Shown: positions 1 through 11,754 of the stretch, one piece after another
Position numbering within the stretch: the first letter of the stretch is position 1
Layout of the letters: every line of letters begins with the position of its first letter
From: Holothuria scabra
Lineage: Eukaryota; Echinodermata; Holothuroidea; Aspidochirotida; Holothuriidae
NCBI GenBank assembly: GCA_037179385.1
Contig: CM074195.1
Location: 4,830,438-4,894,437, forward strand
Direction of reading: 5' to 3'
Length of the DNA: 64,000 bases
Translations under genes and position numbers: made by a program
The notes under the pieces: generated by a model
Told to the model about the DNA's origin: nothing
The model's input: the letters and a program-made list of their open reading frames with translations, nothing else
Database searches by the model: none

Positions 1-150
1 ACGGTGCTATGTTGTCATCAACCTTTCGGTAAGAATTCTGCAGCAGCCCTTTTGTCATTAATTTCTTCTTCACAAAGGAACACATACAAGAGAATTGACT
101 GATTCATGGTTTTGAGTACATTAATATAGGTAAAAGAAGTTTATTTGGTA

Positions 151-1215
151 CCACTGTGATCATTTTATGGTTGAGGAAAGCACTACCCATAGGTATTGTA
201 CCTGGATAAAAAAAGGTATAAAACTACAGTATATGCCTTGATTGTTTCTTCAAATACGTATACAGAAAGTGATCTGCATGTGTGTTGCTTATACAGTAGC
301 TAACTTTAAATGTTGCGTAACCTTTTGTGTATTTTAATATGTCTGTTACTGTCAATCGATTAATCAGACGTGAAATGTGACTACATCAAGTGTGGGTGTA
401 GTGACCTTCATTTCCTCCCTGAGGCGATAAGAGGTTATCAGGCAGAGGAGAATGTAACAAAAAGAAAGAAGGAATGTTTCATCATGCACTGTGATCATTT
501 TATGGTTGAGGGAAGCACTACTCATAGGTATTGTACCTTGATAAAAAAAGGTATAAAACTATATGTCATGATTGCTTCTTCAAATAAGTATACAGAAAGT
601 GACCTGCATGTGTGTTGCTAATACAGTATCATTGACCTAGAATTACTAACCCTAAGATGATATGTCCTTTAGTTAGTCATCCACTAAAATGATGATTTAT
701 TTTTCCTTTATATCTATAGTACAAACAAGGAGATGGTATAAGGAGCTTAGGCTGGTCTGGGATTTACTTATCTTTTTTTTAGGGTAGTGTGCTGGTACAC
801 CATAAAACAGTAAGATTCAAATCAGAGGAGCAGATCGTATTGATAAAACAGCAGGCATCAATGGTGCTTTATTGTAATGCTAGGCATTCAGATTTTTGGC
901 ATTATGAAAATTGAATTAAAACTTATATACACAACCCTTTTTTTTTAAGTGCTAGTGTGGGTTTGCACACTGATCAGTTTTCTTTTTTCTTTTTTTTTTT
1001 TGTATGGAAGTGTCATTGACCTTTACTTACCCTGGGATAACATGTCCTTTAGTTGTCTACTGAGAGGATTTATTTTTCCTGAATATGTGGAGTGGTAACA
1101 AAGAGATGGTATAATAGCTTCGTTGGTGTGAGATTTGTGCTGGTACACAGATAGGATGATATCGGAGGGAAACGAGATTGAACTGATACAGCTGACATAG
1201 AAGAATTGCACTTTG
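151..1215 (+). repeat. Diverged local duplications (about 335 bp and 380 bp apart)
   Basis: Bases 151-301 and 486-632 share long stretches such as tgatcattttatggttgag and gtatacagaaagtga. Bases 632-830 and 1,012-1,215 share atgtcctttagtt, gatttatttttcct and gagatggtataa. Together they suggest an old duplication with later indels. No terminal inverted repeat was seen. Confidence 0.75.
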
Positions 1216-2689
1216 ACAGGATGGGTTATGGGGAAAATGATACTCACCTTTAAAAGATTTTATTCAAAGCCAGAAGACTGATTTTTCCCTCTTTTTCTCT
1301 CAGTGTCAATGACTATTGAGGCGTTAAGATGTGTGTGGCATGTATAACACTTGATGAACCTGAGAATGCACTGCAGGGTATTTTTTCAGGGAAAAAATGT
1401 ATTCATTCATTCCATTTAATATTTTCTGTGCCTGGGTTATGCTTTGGAATCAATATCAAAAGTTTCATACATTTCTATCACAGTTTAACTAAACCTTAAC
1501 CTTTTTTTACATAAATTCTACAAAAGACACTATATAACATGTGTGTGTTGATGTGTTGAGTTTAAGCATGATCTACCTATCTTAATACTTTCAAGTCCTT
1601 GGGCTTAAATCAGTGTTTGTCTTGGATCTGAGAATTGAAGAGAGAAATTCCCTCCTTCTAAAAACATCAAAGAGGGATTTCCAATTTGACAGCAGGGATT
1701 TTTATTCACCTTTATGAACTGGCAAGTAAAATGATGTACAAATGTCCCTCCATGAAATTGCATGAATGCTGGCTATATTGACATGTTCAATAAAGGTGGT
1801 GCATCTGACTTAATGTAATCACATGTAGTAATATATTTTGCCTTTTACAGTGTTGTCACCACCCTCAGCAACCATTAAGCCCAACCAGGAACTTGCCTGC
1901 AGGCACAGAGTCAGTTCTGATCAACACAAAAAATATTCAGAATTTTCCTTTTTGTCACTCAAAATAAATATACATGTATGATGTTTAATACACATTGGGA
2001 GGGAGTGGGCGAGTATAAGCCCATATTTCAGATCAGACAATTACCAGGCACTAAAACTGAATTTTCTACCACCCTGTTATTGAGTACCTAGCAAGAAGAT
2101 TGCTGTGTCTTTCTTGTTCGAGTGGCGTAAACGTAGAAACACTCAAGAAAGACAGTTAAATCATTTCAATTTCCAAATGATTCCATCTTCCACTATCCAG
2201 TATTTAATGTGCAGGATTTTTAATACACATGTAGTCTGCTGGCTACCAGCTCTAGGGCCTGACTGAATCTAGAAGCTACCTGAGATAGTCTCCTCACCAA
2301 CTATCAACCAATAATAAATCAAAGCATAAAACATGTGACCACATCAGCCAATCACCTCCCTCCGTTGACTTCCTGTTCCAGGAAGTTTTCAAAGCTAAAC
2401 AAAGGAGAATCATTTGCATGAATTAATACAATGAAGGACTATTGCATTATGTTGCCAAGGGCAGAGCAAGACCCAAAAAGGTTGTAAATCCCATTCTTCA
2501 AATCTTTGGTATTTATGTTATGTCACCAATGCGTATTTACCAACTGCTCCATTTTAAGTGGAACTGTTTCATTTTCCAGGCTTTAAAAGCTGTGGCAGTC
2601 AGAACATTCTGATTTTCTGACTCAAAAGTTTTAAAAAAATTGTCAAGGTAAAACATCAGATGGTCTCAAGGCAACAACTTGGCAAAAGT

Positions 2690-2948
2690 GATGTTAATCT
2701 TTGCATACATCCAAGAGGTGTCCAGATGCGTAGACTTTATACATTGATGACACACTGATGCCATCCTTGGGGGCAAAGCAATGGGACATGTAGCTGCACG
2801 CAAAGAATTTCGCCCTGCATGTGTAGCAGAGTATGCACATATTTCACTGGTTGACAAATCAGCTGTATGCATTTGTGTGTGTTGGTTTGTTTTGCCCCAA
2901 AGGAGGGCGTACTTTCTGCTCTTTGACGTCATTTGCATAAGGTCTATT
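2690..2948 (-). mobile_element. ACCTTAT-type MITE, copy 1
   Basis: The ends match each other as inverted repeats around a TATACATTGATGACACA-type end and a TGACGTCATTTGCATAAGG-type end. The interior has TTGGGGGCAAA near one end and GCCCCAAAGGAGGG near the other. Related copies lie at 20,825-21,038 and 41,630-41,852. It has no coding capacity, so it is non-autonomous. Confidence 0.75.
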
Positions 2949-3070
2949 GTGAACACTGTATTTAGAGAGGAAAGTCGTTGCTGATTGTATCAGGATGAAT
3001 TGAAACCCAAAATTTGGAATGTTTATAAAAAAATATTTTTCATGATTTTATTGATTTTTTTTGTCTCCAG

Positions 3071-3161
3071 GGATGTACACAGCATGGCTGTTACCAGCTT
3101 CTATCGTTGGAATACTGGTGTTTATGTATGGCATAGTCACCTCCGGTGGAAACGTACCTGC
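3071..3161 (+). CDS. ANO7: Anoctamin exon a: first membrane segment
   Basis: Acceptor ttgtctccag and donor gc|gtaag. The first two bases finish a split glycine codon; the exon then reads MYTAWLLPASIVGILVFMYG and a short polar stretch ending in a split alanine. This matches the first transmembrane helix and the start of the first extracellular loop in anoctamins, where the preceding exon normally ends in a FAWLG-like motif. That preceding exon is not in the window. Both splice phases fit their neighbours (enters with two bases of a codon, leaves with two). Confidence 0.9.
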
Positions 3162-3398
3162 GTAAGTCAAAGAAATATTCAAGAGGCTACAGATTAACAT
3201 GACAGAGTCATTGCACTTTGCGACTGTAAGTGGGATGCTCTAACCTTAAGACCATACAGTCTGTGCAGTTAAGTGAGGAATCAAGTTAGTGTACTCCTAC
3301 CTAAGGAACCCAAACAACCTGAGACAACCTTATTTGCTTTAAGCTTACTTGGAAAATTTGAAGAAGCTAAGCAGAAGAAAGGAAGTTCGAACAGTCAC

Positions 3399-3632
3399 AG
3401 TGGCCTTTGTGGCTAGAGCATTTGACTTTTCCAGTTGAGAGGTCAGGAGTTCGTGTCCTGGCTAGGTCAAATGTAACTTGCTGCCATTGTGCTTGGTGCT
3501 CAGCACAAGAATTGGAGTAGTGTAAACAAGCCAGTGAGCCACAACTGGAAAAAAAAGGCTGTGGTTGACTGGACTTAAACTGATTGGTTAGAAACTGGGC
3601 CATAAAACTCCACCTCACTAATTCATACAGTA
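3399..3632 (+). mobile_element. tRNA-derived SINE (family 1)
   Basis: The 5' part resembles a tRNA with an A-box-like ggctagagca and a B-box-like gagttcgtgtcc (3,447-3,458). The body contains cattgtgcttggtgctcag and ccagtgagccacaactgg, and the 3' end contains gattggttagaaactggg and ccataaaactcc. At least eight related copies occur in this window. The promoter is RNA polymerase III type by family knowledge. Confidence 0.85.
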
Positions 3633-4048
3633 CAATCACACTGCCTTTATTGTGCTGTTCACTGTAAAATTTTTGAGTTACTTTCATGGATGAATGAACA
3701 CCCACAGTACTCTATTGAGCTTCCAAGGTTTTTGCCATGTGCCGGCTAGATTTCAACGGATACCAAAATTTAGACTCAGTCTAGGAGCTTATCCCAGCAT
3801 GACCCTGGTGGGCTCTGAAATTAATCTTGTGGTCTTTTTGTTTCTGCCTTGCATGGAAGTAGACAAGGACCAAGAGACACTGAAAAATTCAACTTTTGAC
3901 TTTTTGTTCTGGGGAATTTGATGGTACAGTACCAGGAGCTTTTTTTCAGGACCAGGGGTCACTCTCAAAAATCAAGAAATATAGACAGTATAAATTAACA
4001 CAATAACATTGGCTTTTAATTCATTGCCTTCCACCCTTTTTTCTTCAG

Positions 4049-4215
4049 AACTGAGATTTGTGAGAGCAATATGACGTACAAGATGTGTCCTTTGTGTGAT
4101 GAAGAAATTGGTTGTAATTACTGGTATCTATCATCAACGTGCAGTAGTGCTGAAATGTCCTATCTATTCGATCACCTTGGCACTGTATTCTTTTCCATTT
4201 TCATGTCATTTTGGG
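4049..4215 (+). CDS. ANO7: Anoctamin exon b: cysteine-rich extracellular loop and start of second membrane segment
   Basis: Acceptor tttcttcag, donor g|gtaag. It encodes TEICESNMTYKMCPLCDEE and continues through CNYWYLSSTC to LFDHLGTVFFSIFMSFW. The MCPLCD motif and the other cysteines are typical of the first extracellular loop of anoctamins, where disulphides stabilise the fold. HLGTVFFSIFMSFW starts the second membrane segment. It spans 55 full codons plus one base on each side, so the frame to the next exon is kept. Confidence 0.92.
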
Positions 4216-4498
4216 GTAAGTAAAACATATTCTTGAACTGTTTTGCTTTCAGATCAACATTGCTCTGAGTATTGAAAAATATAATAATAACACAATGTAC
4301 ATGGAAAAGAAAGTTTTTTACAATGGCCTCATTGCTTGCTCTTTTCTCATGAAAGAATTATTTTACTGAGCCTGCTTTTAGCTTTTTATGCTACTTTAAG
4401 GGAGTTAATCGTTTAGTGAATTTTTGCCAATCAATTCACTATCACTGTTGTGTCCCATTCCCTCTCCTAAGACAGCATTCATTATGACTTCATCAAGT

Positions 4499-5075
4499 TA
4501 GTTTACAGTTAGTTGAGGTTTTACAGCTCAATTTTTAACCATACCGTGTTATTCCCAATACGGAATTCTCTTGTAAAAACCGCCGAGCAATGGTCTTTTG
4601 ATGTAAACAATACTGAGTCAAACACCACAATTCTAGATAATGACGTTTTGATACCGTCCTCCTGGCCACACCAGCTAATCTCTTATCAGATTTTGTTCTC
4701 ATCAAGACAAGGTGCTGTTTTTCAACAAACTCGTACAGTAAAGCTGCTTACTCATTGCCAAGTGAACTGTGGGCTAATTAAATTGGATCATCTAACTAAT
4801 GGCATATGCTTGATTAGATGGTTTTGTGAAGGCAAGCGGAAAGTGCAAACTCAGTGCCCTTCAGAGAGAACTCGTCATGACTGAATTTATGTCATGCAGG
4901 CTGGCCACACCCTTTTTTCCAGTTGTAGTTCACTGGCTTGTTTGCCTTGCTTATGATTAACACTAAGCAGAATAAGGGTAGTTTCCATTTTGAGAGTCTA
5001 CAGTATGACCTGGCACAGAGTTGAACTCGAGACATTCCCGGCCAGCTATAACCACTTTACCATGCAGTCAGTTGA
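4499..5075 (-). mobile_element. SINE family 1, interrupted by a 350-bp insertion
   Basis: The SINE 3' end lies at 4,499-4,543 (gaggttttacagctcaat) and the body resumes at about 4,896 (ctggccacaccc) and runs to the tRNA-like head near 5,075. The segment 4,544-4,895 is foreign to the family and is listed separately. Confidence 0.75.
4544..4895. mobile_element. Unclassified insertion inside a SINE
   Basis: This 350-bp segment breaks the SINE consensus, so it was inserted or captured later. No terminal repeat, poly-A or protein match was recognised. A long open frame crosses it (4,513-4,884) but looks non-coding. Confidence 0.5.
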
Positions 5076-5307
5076 CAGATTCATCAAATGTTGTACCCTT
5101 CCTGCTTAGATGTCTGCACATTTCCAGACTTGGTTGAGTTGGTAAAGACTGCTAAACCATGAATTTGAGATGATTGAAAAAAATGGTGGGAATAGTCATT
5201 GCGGCAGTTAATGTAAACAGTCTCTAGAAAGTATGTTTGTGACCAAAAGGAAGTGTGGTATAGGCAATTCATTTGCAATATGTTTCTTTTCTATTTGTCT
5301 TTATTAG

Positions 5308-5390
5308 CTGTAACATTCCTGGAATATTGGAAAAGAAAGCAGGCTAGTTTAGCTTACCACTGGGACTGTATGGACTTTGAGGAGGAAGAG
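5308..5390 (+). CDS. ANO7: Anoctamin exon c: end of second membrane segment, cytoplasmic EEEE motif
   Basis: Acceptor ctttattag, donor gag|gtgag. It reads VTFLEYWKRKQASLAYHWDC and then MDFEEEE. FLEYWKR is one of the most conserved anoctamin motifs and marks the cytoplasmic end of the second membrane helix; the HWDCMDFEEEE stretch leads to the intracellular linker. The exon ends exactly at a codon border (phase 0), which fits the next exon. Confidence 0.93.
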
Positions 5391-5606
5391 GTGAGAATAC
5401 TCAATTATTACAGGAAAAGTTTAACAGATCATGGCCAGCAATACCTCCAACAAACTAGTACCTCCCAAGGGATATTACACCAAATTTGTTTATGTTGAAA
5501 GAGTGAAGATTTTTGAGAGTGTCTTTAATACTATTGAATTGTAATTTGTATAAAAAATAGTCCCAAAATAATTAGTGAAAGGGACACTTCATTTGTCGTA
5601 AGAATG

Positions 5607-5911
5607 TTAAAAGCCCAATTCTCTCACCCCAAACAGTACCAGTTCTCCTAACCTTCTCACTTATGCCCCTCCCACAATTGTGTAAAATTCATCCTCATCC
5701 AGACACAGTCTCAGTTTATTGCTTCATGGTGAGTATAAAAAAGCCCAATGTGTGTAATCAAAACACACTCAGTACAGTTTAAGCTGTGTAGTATAAGCTT
5801 TGGTACTCTGCATTGTTTGAATTAGCTGTCAGTCAAAGAGCTGAGCTATTGGAGAATTTTGGTAAACCCCTACAAGAATTGTAGTTTGGAGTGAGAGGAT
5901 TGGTTCTTTAA
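5607..5911. mobile_element. TTAA-flanked MITE, copy 1 (305 bp)
   Basis: TTAA at both edges; left aagcccaattctctcacccc, right gagtgagaggattggttctt. Interior cccctcccacaattgt and ctcagtttattgcttcatgg match three other copies. The TTAA target suggests a piggyBac- or Kolobok-like source, which is inference from the target only. Confidence 0.85.
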
Positions 5912-8039
5912 GTTTAATTTGGAACCCCCCTTAATAGACCCATTGGGGAATGTGTGAAGTGTACTGCAGTCTTTGTGGCAGTGGTGAATTTAGTGGGCTT
6001 TCATTTAAAGGGAAATGTTGCATTTGTTTTGCAAGAAAAATTCATCCTTTTGAAACTAATATTTTTTGACACAGGTTGATAGATTATCAAAATTAAGGCA
6101 TTATGGTAGCTTTTTTTTTACAAGAAATAAGTTTCCCACGGATAGAAATTCAGTTGTTGGTTGCTCAAAAATAAGGTATTCACCCAAACTTTTAAGATTT
6201 CAAATGAAGCAATGTTCATGGCTCTTCTTGTGCATAGAATTTTAAAGAGATGTAGCTATTGCTGGGGTTCATAGTTATGACTGAACTGTTGGATAGTGTC
6301 TGAGCCATTTTCCTTGTACTCTTTTTTGGAGCATGTTAAACACAATATTTCCCTTTAAGGCAATGCAGATCAGGGGGATAAAGTTCCTGGATCTTTAGAT
6401 ATCATACATGTACGTGTAAATAGTGCACATGTATATTTGACCCTGTGACCTTGCTCAAAGTGCAAAATTTTCCAACTCGTCTATTTTAATGGCATAGCAC
6501 AAGCAGAGGTAAAGTGGCTAAGATCGAACTTACAAGGTCTGTAGTACATGGAGTTGTCCATTCCTTTGTTGCTGGTTCTTGCACTTTGACAGGTTTAGAC
6601 CCTGGCAGGCCCTGGGCATGGACCCTTTTCAATTATGCATAGTGTAGTACACGTTGCTACAGAAACTTTCCAAGGTAATGTGCACTGACAGTAATTATCA
6701 AATCATGGGAACTGGGGGGACTTTAAATTGATCTCATCAGGTGAAATTTCTTTACCTCCAGAAAAATCTTTCTTGGTTACTGTTGGCCCTTATCACAGGG
6801 TTGTAGTTCAGTTTGCCTCGCAAGGCATAAATTTTGTAAATAAACTTTTGTGTCAGTACCTTAGTTGCAATGTTAAGCACAAAGTAACAAGGACAAGTAA
6901 GAAGCAATTTTCCTGGATTGTTGAAAGTGACATTCTTCAGGTCTTTTGAGGTGATGTAATTATTTAACTTTAGATGAATAACCTTTTAAAAGATTTGTAG
7001 AAACCTTTAATTCCTTTGACTTTAATCTGACACCATATTTTTTGTTGAAAGTGCTCTTGGAGCAGGTTGCTTATCATTTTTCTTTCAACAAGCCACCATG
7101 TCCAGGACCAAACAAACAAAGAGTCTGTCTGTATTGTAGAAATTCATACTGTCATTAAGTATTAAGCACAATCATCTCACAAGATACAGACTAAATGAAA
7201 GATGGCCTAAATATCAGTCATCAGTTAGTGGTCCTTTTGCTGTTAGTTTTTATGTCTTTGTTTTCAAGATAATGGTTTCAGTGCAATGAGGCATGAGAAC
7301 AATTAAAGTGTTTCTCTTCCCAATTTTCATCATAGGTTGGGCAGTGTAAGTTGGGCAGTATTTTTGTTGTGAGCAACTAATTTGTACAAATTTTATGCCA
7401 GCAACTTGATAATGCTATGCTACTCTAAAATCACCAAATTGACAAGGTCATTGCCAAGTTTGTAAAAAGCTAGGGGCAGGATTCACAGACATTTGCATAA
7501 GAAGTTTATGAAGTCAAAATATTTATGAACTGCATGATAAATTTCTTATGTGTTCACAAAAAGAAAAAGATATGCAACGTCAATACACTTAAGCCAATTG
7601 TGTAAGTGATTTCAGCATGTGCTGTAAGGGATTCCACCAGAAACTCAAAAAATGGGAAGATTTATAACTGCCAAACTCCAATTCCAAACTGATCATTCCC
7701 TTGGCCAAATTTTCATGTGGGTTTAGGGTAAACAAAGCTTGCTTTAAGCCTGCCCTCTATACGGTGCAATCTGAAGGGTTTAAAGTCTAAATGTAAGTTC
7801 AAACATCACTGCAGATTGTTTCCTCTTCATAAAAAAATCCAAGATACTGACATTCTTTTTTATTTTGAGGGAAATGAAAGGGGAGGGGGATTTTACACTC
7901 CTGTAGGAGAGTGAGAGACAAGTAGTCCCCAATACCTCCCCCCTCCCTTTCTGCCCATGAGGGAAACACTGTGTGTCACACCTGAAACCAATCAAATTGT
8001 TTGCCATCATTAAAATGACATGCACTGCTTTTGGTAGTT

Positions 8040-8238
8040 ACAGATACAGACCAACATGGTATTGTTTCCCATTCAAGTCTAACTTTTGTTTAAAATATTA
8101 CAGTCCTCCTCAAATCAGATGATTTATAGCTCATGGCGGCCATCTTGGTGTGCCTTTTTTTCCTCTGTCGGTGGCCACAATCTACAGATAGGACGTATGC
8201 ATTACATGCTCTGTATATGTATATTAGGAAGTTCGTGG
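8040..8238. mobile_element. GCCATCTTGGTGC-type MITE, half copy
   Basis: Only the right half is clear: attcaagtctaacttttg, atggcggccatcttggtgtg, tacagataggacgta and a weak terminal repeat near 8,215-8,238. The left arm is lost or too diverged. Confidence 0.65.
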
Positions 8239-9193
8239 GGGGCACCCTTCAGTCTCACACTATGTCCATCCCATCAGGCTGATAACTTGCCAAGGATTGC
8301 TGGAGGTTAGTAGGGTTACATAATGTAAAGAGGAGGTGAATATCGGGGCTTAAGGACCCCCAAACGTTTGGGGGAAACAATACCTTCCTACAAAATGCTG
8401 GTGGGATTATATGGTCCAAACTGTTAGGGATACTTTCTTTTGTAACGTTAAAAGCAATTAAAAGAGATTAACCTTGGTTCTTACTTTCATTCAAAGAGGT
8501 AATTAAATACATACATGTCTTATGTCAAGCCCAGAAGTTATAAAATGCTTTCCAAATATCCGCAGTACATGTGTGGTATGAGAGAAAAATCTGACTGGGA
8601 TTGAGAAGTATGTCTGTTGAATAGCCTTTTAAATTCCATTTTCTGCTATCAAAATCAGTGATAACTGATTACCTAATGAATTTATAGAAGTACTATATGG
8701 TTGTCCGTATGGTATTGAAGGCTGCAATATAACTTTTACTGGGCTGTTACTAGTATCTAGTTAAGTGAGTAAATGATGTTGGGAATAAGCTTGTATTGTA
8801 AAGTGAAGTATTCAAACAAATAGGCTTATTCTCGTTACCAGCAAGTTTTCTGATTGTTGTAAAGCTTCTCAGTTTTTTTTTTTCTCTTCAAATGTATGCA
8901 TGTATTGTAGAGCCTTTACCCATTGCAAGGCAGAATCAAAAGTAGATTTTAGGCTTAAAATGGAAGATTAAGCAAAAATTTCATTTTCAAATGTGAAAGA
9001 GGAACCAAATCTATACAGTATGGTGAAACTTCCATTCAAATCAGACATGCATTTCTCCAAATATCAGTTAATGAAGTCACTGGATTTGTGTTCCAAAGTG
9101 GTCTTGGGGGCAGCAGAGGTTACACCACTTACAAAACTTTCTCACTTTGCCAGGGAATGCTTTTTTTTCTCTTTGTTATATTTCACACTGTTG

Positions 9194-9578
9194 TAGGGTT
9201 GGGCGGTGTACTGGTATAGATGTGAATACCGGTACTAGAGGTACAGGTAATAAAAATACCGAAGATATTTGGTGTGTTTCTAATACCAGTTCTTGAAAAA
9301 ATACCGCTAATCAAAAAATTACCCTGGAAAGGTCTTAGTAGGAAACAGGAGTATTAATTACGATTGTGCATGACCGTAAAGAAATGTGGTAAACAAAGTC
9401 ACGGTAATATGCAATCATACGTCCAGCTGTATCAAGTGCAGGATAATAGAGGTGCCATGCACAGTTTAGGTTCCTTCCCATCTGACTTTCTTACCTGAGA
9501 TTTGAGAACTGCCTCAGTACCGGTTCTGTGAGCTTTACAGTACAGGTACCAATATTTTCATGGTACTGCCCAATCCTA
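9194..9578. mobile_element. hAT-like MITE, 385 bp, with 8-bp duplication
   Basis: Terminal inverted repeats tagggttgggcggtgtact and ggtactgcccaatccta. Flanks cactgttg (9,186-9,193) and gactgttg (9,579-9,586) differ at one base and fit an 8-bp hAT duplication. The empty site at 47,884-47,891 reads gactgttg. The interior is rich in the GGTAC/GGTACC-type motifs. Confidence 0.88.
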
Positions 9579-9596
9579 GACTGTTGTGTTGACCTT

Positions 9597-10680
9597 AAGG
9601 CCTCATACGCCCAATAATTTCTTTATTGACTTACACACTAAATTAGCTCCTTTAGCTGCTCTATTGACGTTCAGATTAGATGGTTTCAGTACAGTATTCT
9701 TCACCGAATTGTCCCTACGAACAAATATCTCTTTGTTATAAATGCAATTGATTCCGATAAGTGTAGCTTTTGTCACAACGAAACTGAAACAATCCAGCAC
9801 TTCTTTTATTATTGCAATTTCACATCTGTTCTTTGGAATTATTTGCATAATATTTTCACTAAAGCAAATATCAATATTAATCTCCTTGATATTAGCGTTG
9901 TTTTATTTGGGGGTGATTTTGCCCGAGTCGGTAACCTTCTGATCATTTTGGTGAAGTTTCATATTCTTAAGTGTAAGCAACAAAAATCCATCCCGTCGGT
10001 GTATAGCTTGCAGAAGTTTTTAAAGTATTATTTTGACACTAACGAATATATTTTTAAGGAAAACATGAAAGTAAACATTTGGGAAAGATATTGGTTGCCA
10101 TGGTATACGTTGCTGGATTTAGAAGATTAAGATTAATATTTCTGTATCTTTTGTTAATGTTACTTTAATGGAATATTTGCTGTTTCAATGTCTTTTGTAA
10201 CCTTTACCTGAATTTGATGGCCAAGAGAAAATAAAGATTAAATGAGAAAAAAAAAAAAATTAGCTCCTTTTCGATGCCCCTTGTGAAAGTTCACAGCTAT
10301 TTTGAGACACCCATCACTTGAAAGCTGACAAGTTTGCCCATCATGGCACTGCAAATTTTTGCATACCATGACCATTTTGATTTTAAGCTAGAAGGAGTAG
10401 ATGTTTGTAGGCTACACCCACCCCTATACTCTTCAACATGACAGAAAACAATCTCCATTTGACAGCAATTTCTTAAACAGTCGAAATCAACATCAGCCTT
10501 ACACAAATTTTTAACATCCATGCTCTGGCAATTCCTCTTTCAGTTTCATGGGGTTTCATTACCCAACTGGCAGGTTATCCTGACAAAATTTGGTCTAAAC
10601 CAGAGTTAAAAGAACAACTTCTTTGAGGGTGTCTATTGACACTGTGGAACATTACCTTAACAAAGTAGTAAGGCAAGTTA
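9597..10680. mobile_element. GGTAGCGG element, split by the LINE
   Basis: Flanking the LINE are parts related to 37,799-38,268: ttgacttacacactaaatta before it and catgaccattttgattttaa after it. Terminal repeats are eroded here. Confidence 0.6.
9654..10257 (+). mobile_element. L1/Tx1-like LINE 3' end with poly-A and 13-bp duplication
   Basis: The frame from about 9,735 encodes a zinc-knuckle-like motif CSFCHNETETIQHFFYYC, as in the C-terminal zf-RVT domain of L1-like reverse transcriptases, then a tail to a stop at about 10,129. An AATAAA at 10,230 and a poly-A run end the copy. The direct repeat aattagctccttt at 9,641-9,653 and 10,258-10,270 is the target-site duplication. It is strongly 5'-truncated, so dead. 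Confidence 0.85.
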
Positions 10681-11754
10681 ATAGCAATAGGACCTCCATG
10701 TGGGGAATACAAAGTTTGTAAAGCTTTCATGCCTTTTATGCAATCACGTTCTAATAATATGGGACTGTTGGCTGTAAAGTTGTAAGAAAAACAAAAGATT
10801 GTCCATTAATGTGAGTATATGATGCCATATGTGCTTATGCACTTCAAGTTCCTACTTTGTTGAAAATGTGACAACTTTACCGGCTCATGTCTTAAGAACC
10901 ACACATCAGATTTTAATTTAGCTTTCACACTTGCTTAGAATAAGTACAGTAACCCTCTAAGATATCAAAACTTAATGTTACCTGAGACCCTTCTAAGTTC
11001 TTGTAAAGGTCAATTGCTCTCTCCGAAGTCAGCTCTTAATCTTCCAAGTTTTTTCGTTTAGAAAAACCCTTTAACCCCTTCCACTTTGTATGAAACACAG
11101 TTAAACACTACACTTAGTTACAACAATTAGTTGGACAAAATTTAACTACACACCAACCCAGATGTGTTATGTTATATAGTTTCATACAGTTCAAATACAG
11201 AGCAAGTCCATTTAGTCACCTCTTTTGACGGACAGACAATACGGTTGGCATATTCTATAACCCGCCCAGCCCAGGCAGTCAATTACTACAACACAAGAGG
11301 GTCATGGTATAGTCAGGGTGTCCATCAAGGAGATAAAGGGAGGGGTAGTTGTCCCCACCCCTCTTTCCAGAAGAAAGAATGTAAAACACTCTCCCTTTCA
11401 TTTTCATAAAAGTAAATAAATAGCAGTATTTTGAGTTTCTTACTTGAAAATTAGGACACTTTTGCGGCAGTATTTGAACACATAAAAAGCCTTTAAAACC
11501 CTTCAAATTGCACCTTACAGGGACCTTAAAGCAAGCTTTTACCCTTTTTAACCCACCTGGAACTTTGGCCAAAGGCGGTGAGAATTTCGCTTGGGATTTA
11601 ACAGTACTAATTAATCCCCCTTTTTTAGTTTTTGATGGAATCCATCATAGGAATAAATTACATAGAAATGTATATCTATTTCTACGCATTGCTCAACACC
11701 TGTCTCCCCCTCCCCCGCTTGTGTCCCTGTTGCGTCAAATATATATCATACTGT

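Larger units (their letters stand above)
1..3070 (+). other. Left end: anoctamin intron with diverged internal duplications
   Basis: No exon is recognised. Segment 151-301 recurs at 486-632, and segment 632-830 recurs more loosely at 1,012-1,215, so a locally duplicated block fills the first 1.2 kb. The rest is AT-rich sequence, with one MITE copy at 2,690-2,948. It is read as intron because exon a begins in the middle of a codon. Confidence 0.6.
8930..10870. repeat. Nested transposon block inside an unclassified repeat
   Basis: The outer repeat (8,930-9,193 and 10,680-10,870) matches 47,705-48,095, which lacks the insertions. Inside lie a hAT-like MITE (9,194-9,578) and a copy of the GGTAGCGG element (about 9,597-10,680) that was itself split by a LINE 3' end (9,654-10,257). 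Three levels of insertion can be read directly. Confidence 0.8.

Noticed and set aside
370..621. 83-codon frame at the left end as a gene
   Set aside because: It lies across one of the duplicated segments (486-632), has no domain and no splice or promoter context.
3399..3470. tRNA gene in the SINE head (also at 19,375, 23,565 and 37,405)
   Set aside because: The B box and stems are degenerate and the sequence continues into the SINE body, so these are tRNA-derived heads and not tRNA genes.
4513..4884. 123-codon frame as an anoctamin exon
   Set aside because: Exons b and c join in phase without it, and it spans the SINE and the foreign insertion.
9742..10130. Host gene with a zinc-finger-like motif
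   Set aside because: The motif is the LINE zf-RVT type, followed by a poly-A and a target-site duplication, so it is a LINE end.
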